DNA from: Ignavibacteria bacterium
GTDB taxonomy: Bacteria; Bacteroidota; Ignavibacteria; Tepidaquicellales; Tepidaquicellaceae
Direction of reading: 5' to 3'
Length of the DNA: 64,000 nucleotides
Assembly: GCA_016704345.1 (NCBI GenBank)
Contig: JADJAH010000017.1
Location: forward strand, 62,001-126,000
Made by a program: the position numbers and the translations under genes. Every line of letters begins with the position of its first letter. Position 1 is the first letter of the stretch. Positions 37,283 through 45,478 of the stretch are shown one piece after another. The notes beneath the pieces are model-generated. The model had not been told where the DNA came from. It saw only the letters and a list, made by a program, of their open reading frames with translations, and made no database searches.

Positions 37283-38710
37283 TCAGGATTTTCCGTTTGC
37301 AGACTCTTCTTCCTTCTTCTCCGACAGCGCAACTGCAATGATCGGAAATAGGATGTATGGGAAATTATATCTGGATCTAGTTTCGGTAACGGGCAGCAAC
37401 ATCATTGAATAACCGAGATAAGCCCACATTACAAACACTGAGATCGGCGGATATTTTTTATTCTTCCAAAGCCATACCAGTGGAAAGAACAGTATGATCC
37501 AGAACAGAAAATTCTCTACCGTCTGAAAGAAAGCTTCGAGAATTCTTGCGTTGGGATACTTTGTAAATTCAAAGAAATAGCTGATAGTCCAGTCCTGCCT
37601 GCCGGAATATTTCATCATTCTGAAAGGAAGTCCCTTCACATAAATATCAGGATTGTCGAGCAGGAATTTTTTTGTCCTTTCTTTGAACTCGTCATCAAGT
37701 TCAACTTCAGTAAGATCCTTGTACTTGATCAGCAGCGAATCAGGCACACCGTTAAAGCCTCCTGACTTTGTATAGTCATTCGTTACATTTGAGCTGTAAA
37801 GTCCAAGACCTGTTGTTGGCATTAATCTGATCTTCCCGTATATGAGATAATTTCTGTATATCCATGGTGAATAAAGCAGCAGCAATGTTCCCAATACAAT
37901 TGCTGCCTTACCGGCAATGTATGAGAAATTTTTCTCCCCGTGTTTCTCAATGAGAAATGGTATCAATAGTGCGGGCATGACAAAGTTGAATCTGATATAC
38001 ATCTCCGCAGCAAGAATTGCTCCAATGATAACGAGCTGATAGGTTTTGCCCGAATAATTTTTGAGTGTTATGAACAGCAGAATGACAAAGAAGAAAAATG
38101 ACAACTGTGTATTCGAGCTGGACGCCATGAAAAGAAGATTGGGCGAAATGCTGATGTATGCAAAAGATATCAACGCAGCAATTCCTTTGAACTCCCGGAA
38201 CAAATAATATCCTGATATGACGACACCCATCGAAAACAAGATCATGATCACAGCATAGGTCAAAGGATGATTGTATATCAGCAGTCCTATTGCAAAGATT
38301 CCCGGCAAGCCCGGTTGTCTGAAGTTCCTGAGCTCGACACCGGTGAAATCATAGAACTCTCCTTCAATCGCCATCCTTTGACCAAGGCGTTCATGCTTTT
38401 CATAATCACTATCCTGTACAGGTCTGTTTACCATATCGTGCGCTGCGAATATTAGTCGGAGTAAAATACCGGTGATCAGAATTCCTTTGTAAATGCTTTG
38501 CCTCTTGATCACAAAAAGCTTCTTATCAAAAATTCTGAATACCAGATATCCTGCAGCAATGATAAGAACGATCTCTATAATATAATCAGGGAATCGATGT
38601 TTCACCGCCATAAACATTCTGTTGGCAATACCTGATATCACAAGCAGAACCAGCAGTACAATATTGCCTGCCCTTCCAGTTTTGTTATATATGTCGAGAA
38701 GTTTTCTCAA
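37283..38710 (-). CDS. GT-C fold membrane glycosyltransferase (ArnT/PMT-like)
   Basis: A 475-residue protein with about ten membrane helices. The first periplasmic loop holds RPVQDSDYEKHERLGQRM, with the acidic residue used by this superfamily, and LRNFRQPGLPGIFAIGLL follows, matching the RxPGYP-type region. Such enzymes transfer a sugar from polyprenyl phosphate to an acceptor in the periplasm. The start is TTG at 38710 in a TTGA overlap with the aminotransferase stop. Its partner donor-making enzyme is probably the GtrB/ArnC-like protein at 42175. Acceptor unknown. Confidence 0.8.
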   Translation of the reverse strand: MRKLLDIYNKTGRAGNIVLLVLLVISGIANRMFMAVKHRFPDYIIEIVLIIAAGYLVFRIFDKKLFVIKRQSIYKGILITGILLRLIFAAHDMVNRPVQDSDYEKHERLGQRMAIEGEFYDFTGVELRNFRQPGLPGIFAIGLLIYNHPLTYAVIMILFSMGVVISGYYLFREFKGIAALISFAYISISPNLLFMASSSNTQLSFFFFVILLFITLKNYSGKTYQLVIIGAILAAEMYIRFNFVMPALLIPFLIEKHGEKNFSYIAGKAAIVLGTLLLLYSPWIYRNYLIYGKIRLMPTTGLGLYSSNVTNDYTKSGGFNGVPDSLLIKYKDLTEVELDDEFKERTKKFLLDNPDIYVKGLPFRMMKYSGRQDWTISYFFEFTKYPNARILEAFFQTVENFLFWIILFFPLVWLWKNKKYPPISVFVMWAYLGYSMMLLPVTETRSRYNFPYILFPIIAVALSEKKEEESANGKS

Positions 38711-39862
38711 TCGGTTGCGAGATAGAATTTCCTTACATGACTGATCACATAATCGAGATCATCTTTTGATACCTCGTAGTACATCGGTAGTCTTAACAAT
38801 GTATCCGTAAACTTATCAGAGTGAGGCATCTCTCTGCCGTCAGATTGGTTCCTAAAATACTCGCTCTTATTCAATGACAGGTAATGAAACACAGCGTAAA
38901 TTGTGTTTTCTTTGAGGTAAGAAATAAGCTTGTTTCTTTCTTCAAGATTTCTGCAGAGGATGTAAAACATGTGAGCGTTGTTTGTAGCATATTCCGGTAT
39001 CTCAGCAAATTGAAAGTATCCCGCATCGGCAAGGTCTTTAAAATTGTCGTAATAATAATCCCAGATCTGTTTTCTTTTTGCCTGAATGTCGTCGAGATTT
39101 TCGAGCTGAGCAAACAAAAAAGCAGCGATTATATCTGAAGGCAGAAAAGAAGAACCGATATCAACCCATCCGTACTTGTCAACTTCACCTCGGAAGAATG
39201 CAGAACGATTTGTTCCTTTCTCGCGGATGATCTCTGCTCTCTTTGCAAAACTTTCATCATTGATTACAAGCATTCCCCCCTTCGCCGGAAATCACGTTCT
39301 TTGTCTCATGAAACGAGAATGCCGCAAGATGCCCGATCGAGCCAAGCGGTCTTCCTTTGTAATAAGAATCAATTGAGTGCGCGGCATCTTCGATAACATA
39401 AATGTTGTGCTTTTGCGCCAGCTCCATTATCGTATCCATGTCTACAGCCATTCCCGCATAATGTACAACCACAATTGCCTTAGTGTTGGGTGTAATAAGT
39501 TCTTCTATTTTTTTCGCGTCGATGTTCGGAGATTTTTCCTCACTGTCGCAGAAGACTATCTTAGCGCCTCTGAGTACAAAGGCATTCACTGATGATACAA
39601 ACGTGTAAGCCGGGGCAATGATCTCATCGCCCTGCGATGTATTGATCAGTATCGCCGCCATCTCCAGTGCATCTGTGCAGGATGTTGTAAGCAATACTTT
39701 ATTGAATCCGAATCTCTTTTCAAAAAAGTCGTGGCACTTCTTAGTAAAGACGCCGTCTCCGGAGATCTTTCGTGACTTCACTGATTCGAGTATGTACTCG
39801 GTTTCCTTGCCCGTGAGATAAGGTTTATTGAACCCTACATGTCTTCTTTCAAACTCGGTCAT
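38707..39862 (-). pseudogene. wecE: WecE-like dTDP-4-keto-6-deoxyhexose aminotransferase, one apparent frameshift
   Basis: Close to WecE/RffA, which makes dTDP-4-amino-4,6-dideoxy-D-galactose. Family-specific stretches include KISGDGVFTKKCHDFFE, LLTTSCTDALEMAAIL, APAYTFVSSVNAFVLRGAK and HYAGMAVDMDTIM. The PLP Lys is K188 in SFHETKNVISGEGG and the Asp is D159. The frame ends at GEGGNACNQ; removing one base from the C-run at 39275-39280 gives GEGGMLVINDES and a 384-residue protein of the expected length. It is followed by a GT-C gene in a 4-bp overlap. It is probably a functional gene carrying a sequence error. Confidence 0.87.
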
Positions 39863-39877
39863 CTTGATTGTATTAAT

Positions 39878-40804
39878 TCAATTTTCAAGAACTGCCAAAC
39901 CAACGCCGGTTCTTCCAAAACTATTTCCGTTATACAGCATGTATCGAATTCCTTTGTGATCAAACAGGAATGAATATTCTATCATTTCGCTGTCCCAACC
40001 TTCGGGCGAAACATCAAGTCTTATTTCATCATCCATTCTTTTCCATAATTTTCCATCGTGCGATTCTGCATATCCTATCCTGTATGATTTCACTTCCGCA
40101 CTCTCTCTGAACGAATACCACATTTTGAAAATCCCGTTTTCCTTCAACACAAACGGCCTAGCTATCGCGTATTCCAATTCATTGGCAAAGTCTATGCACA
40201 CATGTCCGTCCCTGTTCCAGTGTATTCCGTCTTCTGATTCTGCATATCTGATGTTGTAGTAGTGCTTCAGAGAACCATTTTCTTCAACCCACTTGATCAA
40301 TGACACATACCACATTTTCCAGTTCAGATCATCCTTGATGACAAACGGTGCAAAGGTTGAGTATGGATCTACATCGTTAGAAAACAGCACAGCAGGTCCC
40401 CGGGAAAATTTCCGGAACGTTGCACCTTCATCTGTACTTATCGCCACTCCGTTGAAAGAGAAGAAAGGAACATTCTTGCCGAGAGTCCAGCCGTTGTAAT
40501 AGAGATACTTCTTATTGTTGTTTGTAACGATTGATGTCGGCATAATTCCGGAATCATCGAAAGCACCAAGCTGTCCAAGCTTCAGCACTGGTTCCTTGCT
40601 AATCGACATTATCTTGAACGGATCATTCAAATTAATTTCAAAGAACGCTCCCTGAGATCTGTTCTTATCATCTCTTGCTGAAAAATATATCCTTGCATAA
40701 TCATCATCTATTCTGTCCATGACAGGCATCATGGCATGAGTTTTCATCCATTCATACTCTCCCGACGGATTGAAAATGAGTCCGAGCTTTCTCCAGTTTT
40801 GCAA
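39878..40804 (-). CDS. Beta-propeller glycosidase-like protein of unknown reaction
   Basis: A 308-residue protein without a signal peptide, so probably cytoplasmic. Its blades repeat short WxxW-type strands: ARIYFSARDDKNRSQ, YLYYNGWTLGK, WKMWYVSLIKW, FKMWYSFRESAE and YMLYNGNSFGRTG. This is the pattern of the five-bladed GH32/43/68/130-like propellers. GH130 members in the cytoplasm are phosphorylases, so hydrolysis is not assured. The start is TTG at 40804. It lies between the WecE-like and sugar acyltransferase genes, an odd place for a glycosidase. I cannot assign a substrate. Confidence 0.65.
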   Translation of the reverse strand: MQNWRKLGLIFNPSGEYEWMKTHAMMPVMDRIDDDYARIYFSARDDKNRSQGAFFEINLNDPFKIMSISKEPVLKLGQLGAFDDSGIMPTSIVTNNNKKYLYYNGWTLGKNVPFFSFNGVAISTDEGATFRKFSRGPAVLFSNDVDPYSTFAPFVIKDDLNWKMWYVSLIKWVEENGSLKHYYNIRYAESEDGIHWNRDGHVCIDFANELEYAIARPFVLKENGIFKMWYSFRESAEVKSYRIGYAESHDGKLWKRMDDEIRLDVSPEGWDSEMIEYSFLFDHKGIRYMLYNGNSFGRTGVGLAVLEN

Positions 40805-40809
40805 TTCGC

Positions 40810-41478
40810 CTATGATATTTTTATTTCGTCACTGTTCTTTTCAAACTTGACTGACCTTTGCGCAAGATAAACACCTTTCTCTTCTGTATCTTTCATTATT
40901 ATAGCGCCTGCGGCAATAAGCGTTTCCGGAGCAATTGTTATTCCGTCCCTGATAGTTGCATTTACTCCAAGGAAACAGTTTCTCTCGATCTTGACAAATC
41001 CTGACACAACAACATGTGATGTTATGAAACAATGATCTTCAATCAATACATCATGCCCAATGTGGTTGCCGCTCCAGAGTACAACGTTGTTGCCGATCTT
41101 TACATAAGGCTGTATAGTATTGTCTTCAAGAATGAAACAATTATCACCCGGTTGAAACTGTGAAAGATAGCTGCAACGGGAGCTAATGTAGTTAGCCATT
41201 GTATAGCCCATTGTCTTGCATTCGTTGTACAGCATTTCCCTGATCTTGTTCATCTTTGTATAACCAACTGCTACGAAGGCCTCATATTGATCGGGAGGGT
41301 ATTTGTCTTGCAAAGTTTCAAACGCCACAAGAGGCAATCCCTCGAACTCATCCTGTTCGATGTACTTTGTATGAACTGAAAACGCGACCGGCTCATATTC
41401 AGAATCATATGCAAAAAAATACTTTGCAAGCCTCGCATTTGAAGTGCTTCCAATAATTACAACTTTCTTTGTTTTCAT
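40810..41478 (-). CDS. PglD/NeuD-type sugar acyltransferase
   Basis: A 222-residue protein with an N-terminal Rossmann-like domain (KVVIIGSTSNARLAKYFF) and C-terminal hexapeptide beta-helix with GNNVVLWSGNHIGHDVLIED and GITIAPETLIAAGAIIMKD. This is the two-domain build of PglD, NeuD and FdtC-like N- or O-acyltransferases. The catalytic His is likely in GNHIGHDV. Its acceptor is probably the 4-amino sugar made by the WecE-like enzyme 1 kb downstream, or the one made by the enzyme at 15557. The start overlaps the WbqC gene stop by 4 bp. Confidence 0.85.
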   Translation of the reverse strand: MKTKKVVIIGSTSNARLAKYFFAYDSEYEPVAFSVHTKYIEQDEFEGLPLVAFETLQDKYPPDQYEAFVAVGYTKMNKIREMLYNECKTMGYTMANYISSRCSYLSQFQPGDNCFILEDNTIQPYVKIGNNVVLWSGNHIGHDVLIEDHCFITSHVVVSGFVKIERNCFLGVNATIRDGITIAPETLIAAGAIIMKDTEEKGVYLAQRSVKFEKNSDEIKIS

Positions 41479-42173
41479 GATTTGTTAAATGATTTCATAA
41501 AATTAGGTGCATCAATTCCTTCGTTGAATAACAGGTCGATGATGCTGACCGCATGTGTAAACTCACCGTGAAGCTGTCTGTAAGGCGGATATCCGGAATA
41601 GTCAAAGTAGTGAATAGTGATGTTTTCTTTCTCGAACAATTCTTCGTTCATGTAAGCCTTTGCAGCGGGACCAGAATAATAATCCGTTGCTCCGAGTTTC
41701 TTGCAGATGTCAACGAGTCTTTCTGTTTTCTCTTCGAGCAGCGTGAATTCCGACGACCATGTCATTGGCGTATTGATTCCAAGCATTTCGCAGATTTTCT
41801 TCATGAATCGGTAATTTACTTTACTGAGGTATTCTTCTTTGCAATCCAAATACAGTTCTTCAAAAATATCCTTGTACTCTTCGTAGTACTTTGCCTTCGA
41901 GTAACTGTGCTTGATCGTATTCCAGTGATTCTCTGTCCAGGAAGAATCGCTGATCTTTGTCTCGTTGATCTTCTGAAAATATTTTCCCTTTGCCTCAACA
42001 GGAATTGTGAGCCATTTCACTCCGTCCTTTGTTTTGATCATATTCCTGTTGCGCCAATCGCGGCGGGTGTATTGCATATCGTCATAAATTACAAACTCGT
42101 CCACCATATTGATTGAATCAAAATATCCTTTCCATGGAATGTAATTCGATTGCGTGATGATGATCTTTTTCAA
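41475..42173 (-). CDS. WbqC-like family protein
   Basis: A 232-residue protein of the WbqC-like family, recognised by its start KKIIITQSNYIPWKGYFDSI and by YDDMQYTRRDWRNRNMIK, with WLTIPVEAKG nearby. The family occurs in O-antigen and capsule loci; I know of no firmly established reaction. The start is TTG at 42173, supported by the family N-terminus. It lies between the GtrB-like gene and the PglD-like acyltransferase, so it likely acts on the sugar handled by that block. Highly polar, no membrane segment, presumably cytoplasmic. Confidence 0.85.
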   Translation of the reverse strand: MKKIIITQSNYIPWKGYFDSINMVDEFVIYDDMQYTRRDWRNRNMIKTKDGVKWLTIPVEAKGKYFQKINETKISDSSWTENHWNTIKHSYSKAKYYEEYKDIFEELYLDCKEEYLSKVNYRFMKKICEMLGINTPMTWSSEFTLLEEKTERLVDICKKLGATDYYSGPAAKAYMNEELFEKENITIHYFDYSGYPPYRQLHGEFTHAVSIIDLLFNEGIDAPNFMKSFNKS

Positions 42174-42174
42174 A

Positions 42175-43092
42175 TCAGAGATTTAGCTTTTTATCAATAA
42201 TGAATAGTGGACGTTGCTTTGTCTGTTCGAAGATTTTCCCAATATAGATACCCGCGATTCCTATGCTCATGAGGATAAGACCGGTTGAGAAGAGAATGGC
42301 AACTATAAGACTCGGCCAGCCCGGCTGAAAACTCTTCATGAAATAACTGGCAACGATGTAAATACCTACGAGCAAAGTTATTGCTGAAATTACAAGTCCG
42401 GAATAAATAGATAAGCGCAGAAGCTTGTCTGAATAAGACGTCCAGCCCTGCAATGCAGTCAGGAACAGTTTGGATACTGAGTAGCTGGACTTTCCTTCAT
42501 ATCTTTCTCTGTGTTCTACCGGCACATAAGTTGACTTGAATCCGACCCACTTCAGCAACTGAATATAAAGCCGGTCCTGATCTTTCAGCTTAACAAATTC
42601 ATCCTTAACACGCGAACTGAACATTGTCATCGATCCGACATTAAGTTCATAGTTCTTATCCGAGAACACACTGAACATCCAATTGTAGATCTTCGCTGTA
42701 ATGTATTTGAAGAAAGAATGTTTCCTTCCTACCCTTCGTGTAAAAACAACATCAAAACCTTTTTCGTATTCGTCCAATAGTTTTTTAATATGAGCAGGAT
42801 CATCCTGAAGATCACAATCCATTACTACTATCACATCACCAGAGGCTTCCATCAATCCTGCAGTGATTGCATAATGCTGTCCGAAGTTTCTGCTCAGGAG
42901 AATTCCTTTAACATGTTCATTTCGCTTGCAATTGTCTTCAATCCTCTTCCAGGAATCATCACCACCACAGTCTTCCACAAGTATGATCTCATAATCGGGA
43001 GTGATTTCACTCAGGACTTCGTTTAGTCTCATTACCAGCTCATCAACGATCTTCTCTGCTTTGTAAACAGGACTAACGACAGAAATTTTCAT
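42175..43092 (-). CDS. GtrB/ArnC-like polyprenyl-phosphate GT2 glycosyltransferase
   Basis: A protein of about 305 residues that should transfer a sugar to polyprenyl phosphate. The GT-A domain starts VVSPVYKAEKIVDELV, with VMDCDLQDDPAHI as the DxD region, and KGILLSRNFGQHYAITAGL is the classical GtrB/ArnC block. Two C-terminal membrane helices (about 235-260 and 270-295) are present. The ATG at 43092 is the likely start; a TTG at 43107 would overlap the upstream GT4 stop in a TTGA. Its product is probably used by the GT-C enzyme at 37283. Sugar identity is inferred only from neighbours. Confidence 0.9.
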   Translation of the reverse strand: MKISVVSPVYKAEKIVDELVMRLNEVLSEITPDYEIILVEDCGGDDSWKRIEDNCKRNEHVKGILLSRNFGQHYAITAGLMEASGDVIVVMDCDLQDDPAHIKKLLDEYEKGFDVVFTRRVGRKHSFFKYITAKIYNWMFSVFSDKNYELNVGSMTMFSSRVKDEFVKLKDQDRLYIQLLKWVGFKSTYVPVEHRERYEGKSSYSVSKLFLTALQGWTSYSDKLLRLSIYSGLVISAITLLVGIYIVASYFMKSFQPGWPSLIVAILFSTGLILMSIGIAGIYIGKIFEQTKQRPLFIIDKKLNL

Positions 43093-43103
43093 ATTGTCTT
43101 TTT

Positions 43104-44285
43104 TCAATTCAGGAAAAATTCATTGAATAATCTGTTCTGCTTTTCTATTCCGAATTCATCTTCGACTCTCATTCTTGCCACATCAGCAATCCTGATCCTT
43201 TCGGGTTCACTCATTCTGATTATTTCAATTAACTTTTCTGCAAAGCTCTGCGCTCTTCTCCGCTCTGCAACAAATCCCGTAACTCCTTCAACCACATTTT
43301 CTCTTAGCCCGTCTGCATCGCTTACAATACACATCAATCCCATCGCCTGTGCCTCAAGCACCGAAACGCAGAACCCTTCCTGCAAGCTCGTTTGAAGATA
43401 AATATCAGAGGCTTCCATCCTCTTCACAATTTCATCGTGAGTGATCTTTCCAAGAAACTTAACACAATCATCCAATCCGGATTGATAAACAGCAAATCTG
43501 ATTCTCTCCAATTCCTTTCCATCTCCGATAATTTCGTATAGAAATTTAATGCCATCCGTCCTGAGAATAGCAAGAGATGAAATTGCAGTCTCGTAATCCT
43601 TTATCCAGTTAAGTCTTCCGACTGTAACTATTCTGACAGGGTCATGAAATTTTCCTCTGTCATTCTTAAGTGCAAACTTTGTAAGATCAATTGCAGGTGT
43701 AATCTTTGAATATGGAATACTTTCAGGAAGCCCAATCTTAACAGCTTTTTTGTGAAGATAGTCAGAGATCGTGTGCACTTTGTCAATCTTCTTCCAAAGT
43801 AGTTTATAGCAGCCGGGATTCTTCAGCGGATATACGTTGATGTCAAATCCTCTGAAACTAACGCTCATTCTTGCACCTATTGTCTCCGCAATATTTTCCT
43901 TACGCAGAGCGTTTGTTGCAAACCCAAAATGCAGCCGGTCAAGATCTTCCGTGATAATATGAGAATTGAGATAAACTGATTTCAATGCTTCCCAAAAATT
44001 TCTCCCTTCTTTCTTCTCCAAACTAACGAGTTTGCTCACTCTTGATGGTGACACAATTAGTGTCTTCAATATTCCATTGAAAAAATTGAGGCTTTGCAGA
44101 ACAAGATTACCCTTCATCACCGGCAATGAATATTTTACTTTGTAGTCAGTGATCGGCTTCGTGCCGGCATTGCCCGATGTAAAGACTATCACTTCATGTC
44201 CACCCGCTATCAATCCCTTGATCTTGTATTTGAAAAATGTTTCTGAATATTGAGGAAGATCTGCAAGCACAAGACCAATTCTCAT
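43104..44285 (-). CDS. GT4 glycosyltransferase (WcaL-like)
   Basis: A 393-residue GT-B transferase resembling the WcaL/exopolysaccharide branch. Features are LPQYSETFFKYKIKGLIAGG near the start, MSVSFRGFDINVYP in the acceptor half, TVGRLNWIKDYETAISSL and LQEGFCVSVLEAQAMG in the donor half. The start overlaps the stop of the next GT4 gene upstream by 4 bp. The two neighbouring GT4 enzymes (this and 44282) share the layout of the acceptor half (SVSLRGAHINY versus SFRGFDINVYP) and could be old duplicates. Confidence 0.88.
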   Translation of the reverse strand: MRIGLVLADLPQYSETFFKYKIKGLIAGGHEVIVFTSGNAGTKPITDYKVKYSLPVMKGNLVLQSLNFFNGILKTLIVSPSRVSKLVSLEKKEGRNFWEALKSVYLNSHIITEDLDRLHFGFATNALRKENIAETIGARMSVSFRGFDINVYPLKNPGCYKLLWKKIDKVHTISDYLHKKAVKIGLPESIPYSKITPAIDLTKFALKNDRGKFHDPVRIVTVGRLNWIKDYETAISSLAILRTDGIKFLYEIIGDGKELERIRFAVYQSGLDDCVKFLGKITHDEIVKRMEASDIYLQTSLQEGFCVSVLEAQAMGLMCIVSDADGLRENVVEGVTGFVAERRRAQSFAEKLIEIIRMSEPERIRIADVARMRVEDEFGIEKQNRLFNEFFLN

Positions 44286-45478
44286 TCCGTGGCAAGCTTG
44301 TTGTAGAAAGAATGAAACTGCTCAATCTGCCCCTGCCGGGAGAATTCGTTTATGATCTTCTCTCTTGCATGTGAAGTCATCAATGACAGCTCATTCTCAG
44401 TCTTGCCAAGCAAGGCAGAAATTTTCTGAGCTACAGCTTCCGGGTTTCTTACTTTTACTATGAAGCCGTTGATTTCGTCAGTTACAACTTCATTCATTCC
44501 GCCGCAATCCGTTGTTATCACAGGCACGCCCACTGCCATGGCTTCGAGAACTACATTCGCTATCCCTTCTTCTACGCTTGGAAGAAGAAGCACATGTGAT
44601 GATTTCAGCTTATCAATTAATGTTCCGTACTGAAGCCCGGGAATGATTGTCACTTCATTGCTAAGATCGTATTCGTTCATAAGGAATGTTATCTCTTCCG
44701 GAACATCGCCTTGCGCAACAATGGTGTAATGGAAATCAATCTTGCTTTCCTTTAACATCTTCATTGTATCCAGACCGTAATGATAACCCTTCTTCCAGTG
44801 AAACCTTCCAACAGACAATATTTCAAGCTTTGTCCCTTTAATCTTCGGATGTACATCACCGGTTAAAAGACTTTCTCTTACGCTTGAATGAATAACATAG
44901 ATCTTGTTGCTGACTGCACCGTATTTCTGTGCCTCAGATGAAATTGCATTCGAGACTGCGTGGAAAGCATCAACTTTCGGGAAGTGTGACCTGTATGCTT
45001 CTGCAAGTTCCGGATCATTCAGCGGTGAATAGTTTATGTGAGCACCTCTTAGGCTCACTGCAATCTTGCTGTCAAGAAGCTGCATCAATTCCGGATAAAC
45101 TTGCAAAGTCTTTGCCCATTGAATGTGAAATATGTCGGGAGCTGCATTTAGTATGGGAAGTATCGCACCCAGGTCTTTCACAAAATATCTGAAGCTCTTG
45201 TTTCTTGCCTTCACTGAAGTAAGCAGTTTGGAAAGTTTGTTCCGGTTTTTGAAATAAAGTTTGCCTGCCTCTTTAATGACAAATAATATTAAAGGTAATT
45301 CACTTTGCGGTGTTGCGATGATCTCAACATTCTCTTTATAGCTTACATCTTTCAACTTTTTACCAAACAGTAATATTCTAAGCCCCTTTTCTGACATTCC
45401 TTCTATGAGATTTTCGATGAATGTTGTAGAAGGAATATTTCCGGAATAGATCGCAACGGTATAATTCATTCGGCTCAT
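44282..45478 (-). CDS. GT4 glycosyltransferase
   Basis: A 398-residue GT-B transferase. The acceptor half includes IFHIQWAKTLQVYPELMQ and AVSLRGAHINYSPL; the donor half has SVGRFHWKKGYHYGLDTMK and LPSVEEGIANVVLEAMAVG with the paired Glu motif. The start shares a TGATG overlap with the asparagine synthase-like gene and the stop overlaps the next GT4 gene by 4 bp, so the genes are tightly coupled. The sugar it transfers is not readable. Confidence 0.88.
   Translation of the reverse strand: MSRMNYTVAIYSGNIPSTTFIENLIEGMSEKGLRILLFGKKLKDVSYKENVEIIATPQSELPLILFVIKEAGKLYFKNRNKLSKLLTSVKARNKSFRYFVKDLGAILPILNAAPDIFHIQWAKTLQVYPELMQLLDSKIAVSLRGAHINYSPLNDPELAEAYRSHFPKVDAFHAVSNAISSEAQKYGAVSNKIYVIHSSVRESLLTGDVHPKIKGTKLEILSVGRFHWKKGYHYGLDTMKMLKESKIDFHYTIVAQGDVPEEITFLMNEYDLSNEVTIIPGLQYGTLIDKLKSSHVLLLPSVEEGIANVVLEAMAVGVPVITTDCGGMNEVVTDEINGFIVKVRNPEAVAQKISALLGKTENELSLMTSHAREKIINEFSRQGQIEQFHSFYNKLATE

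Noticed and set aside
41553..42116. A 187-codon plus-strand frame
   Set aside because: It is antisense to the WbqC-like gene, whose family motifs are clear; the antisense product is Cys- and Phe-rich with no recognisable features.
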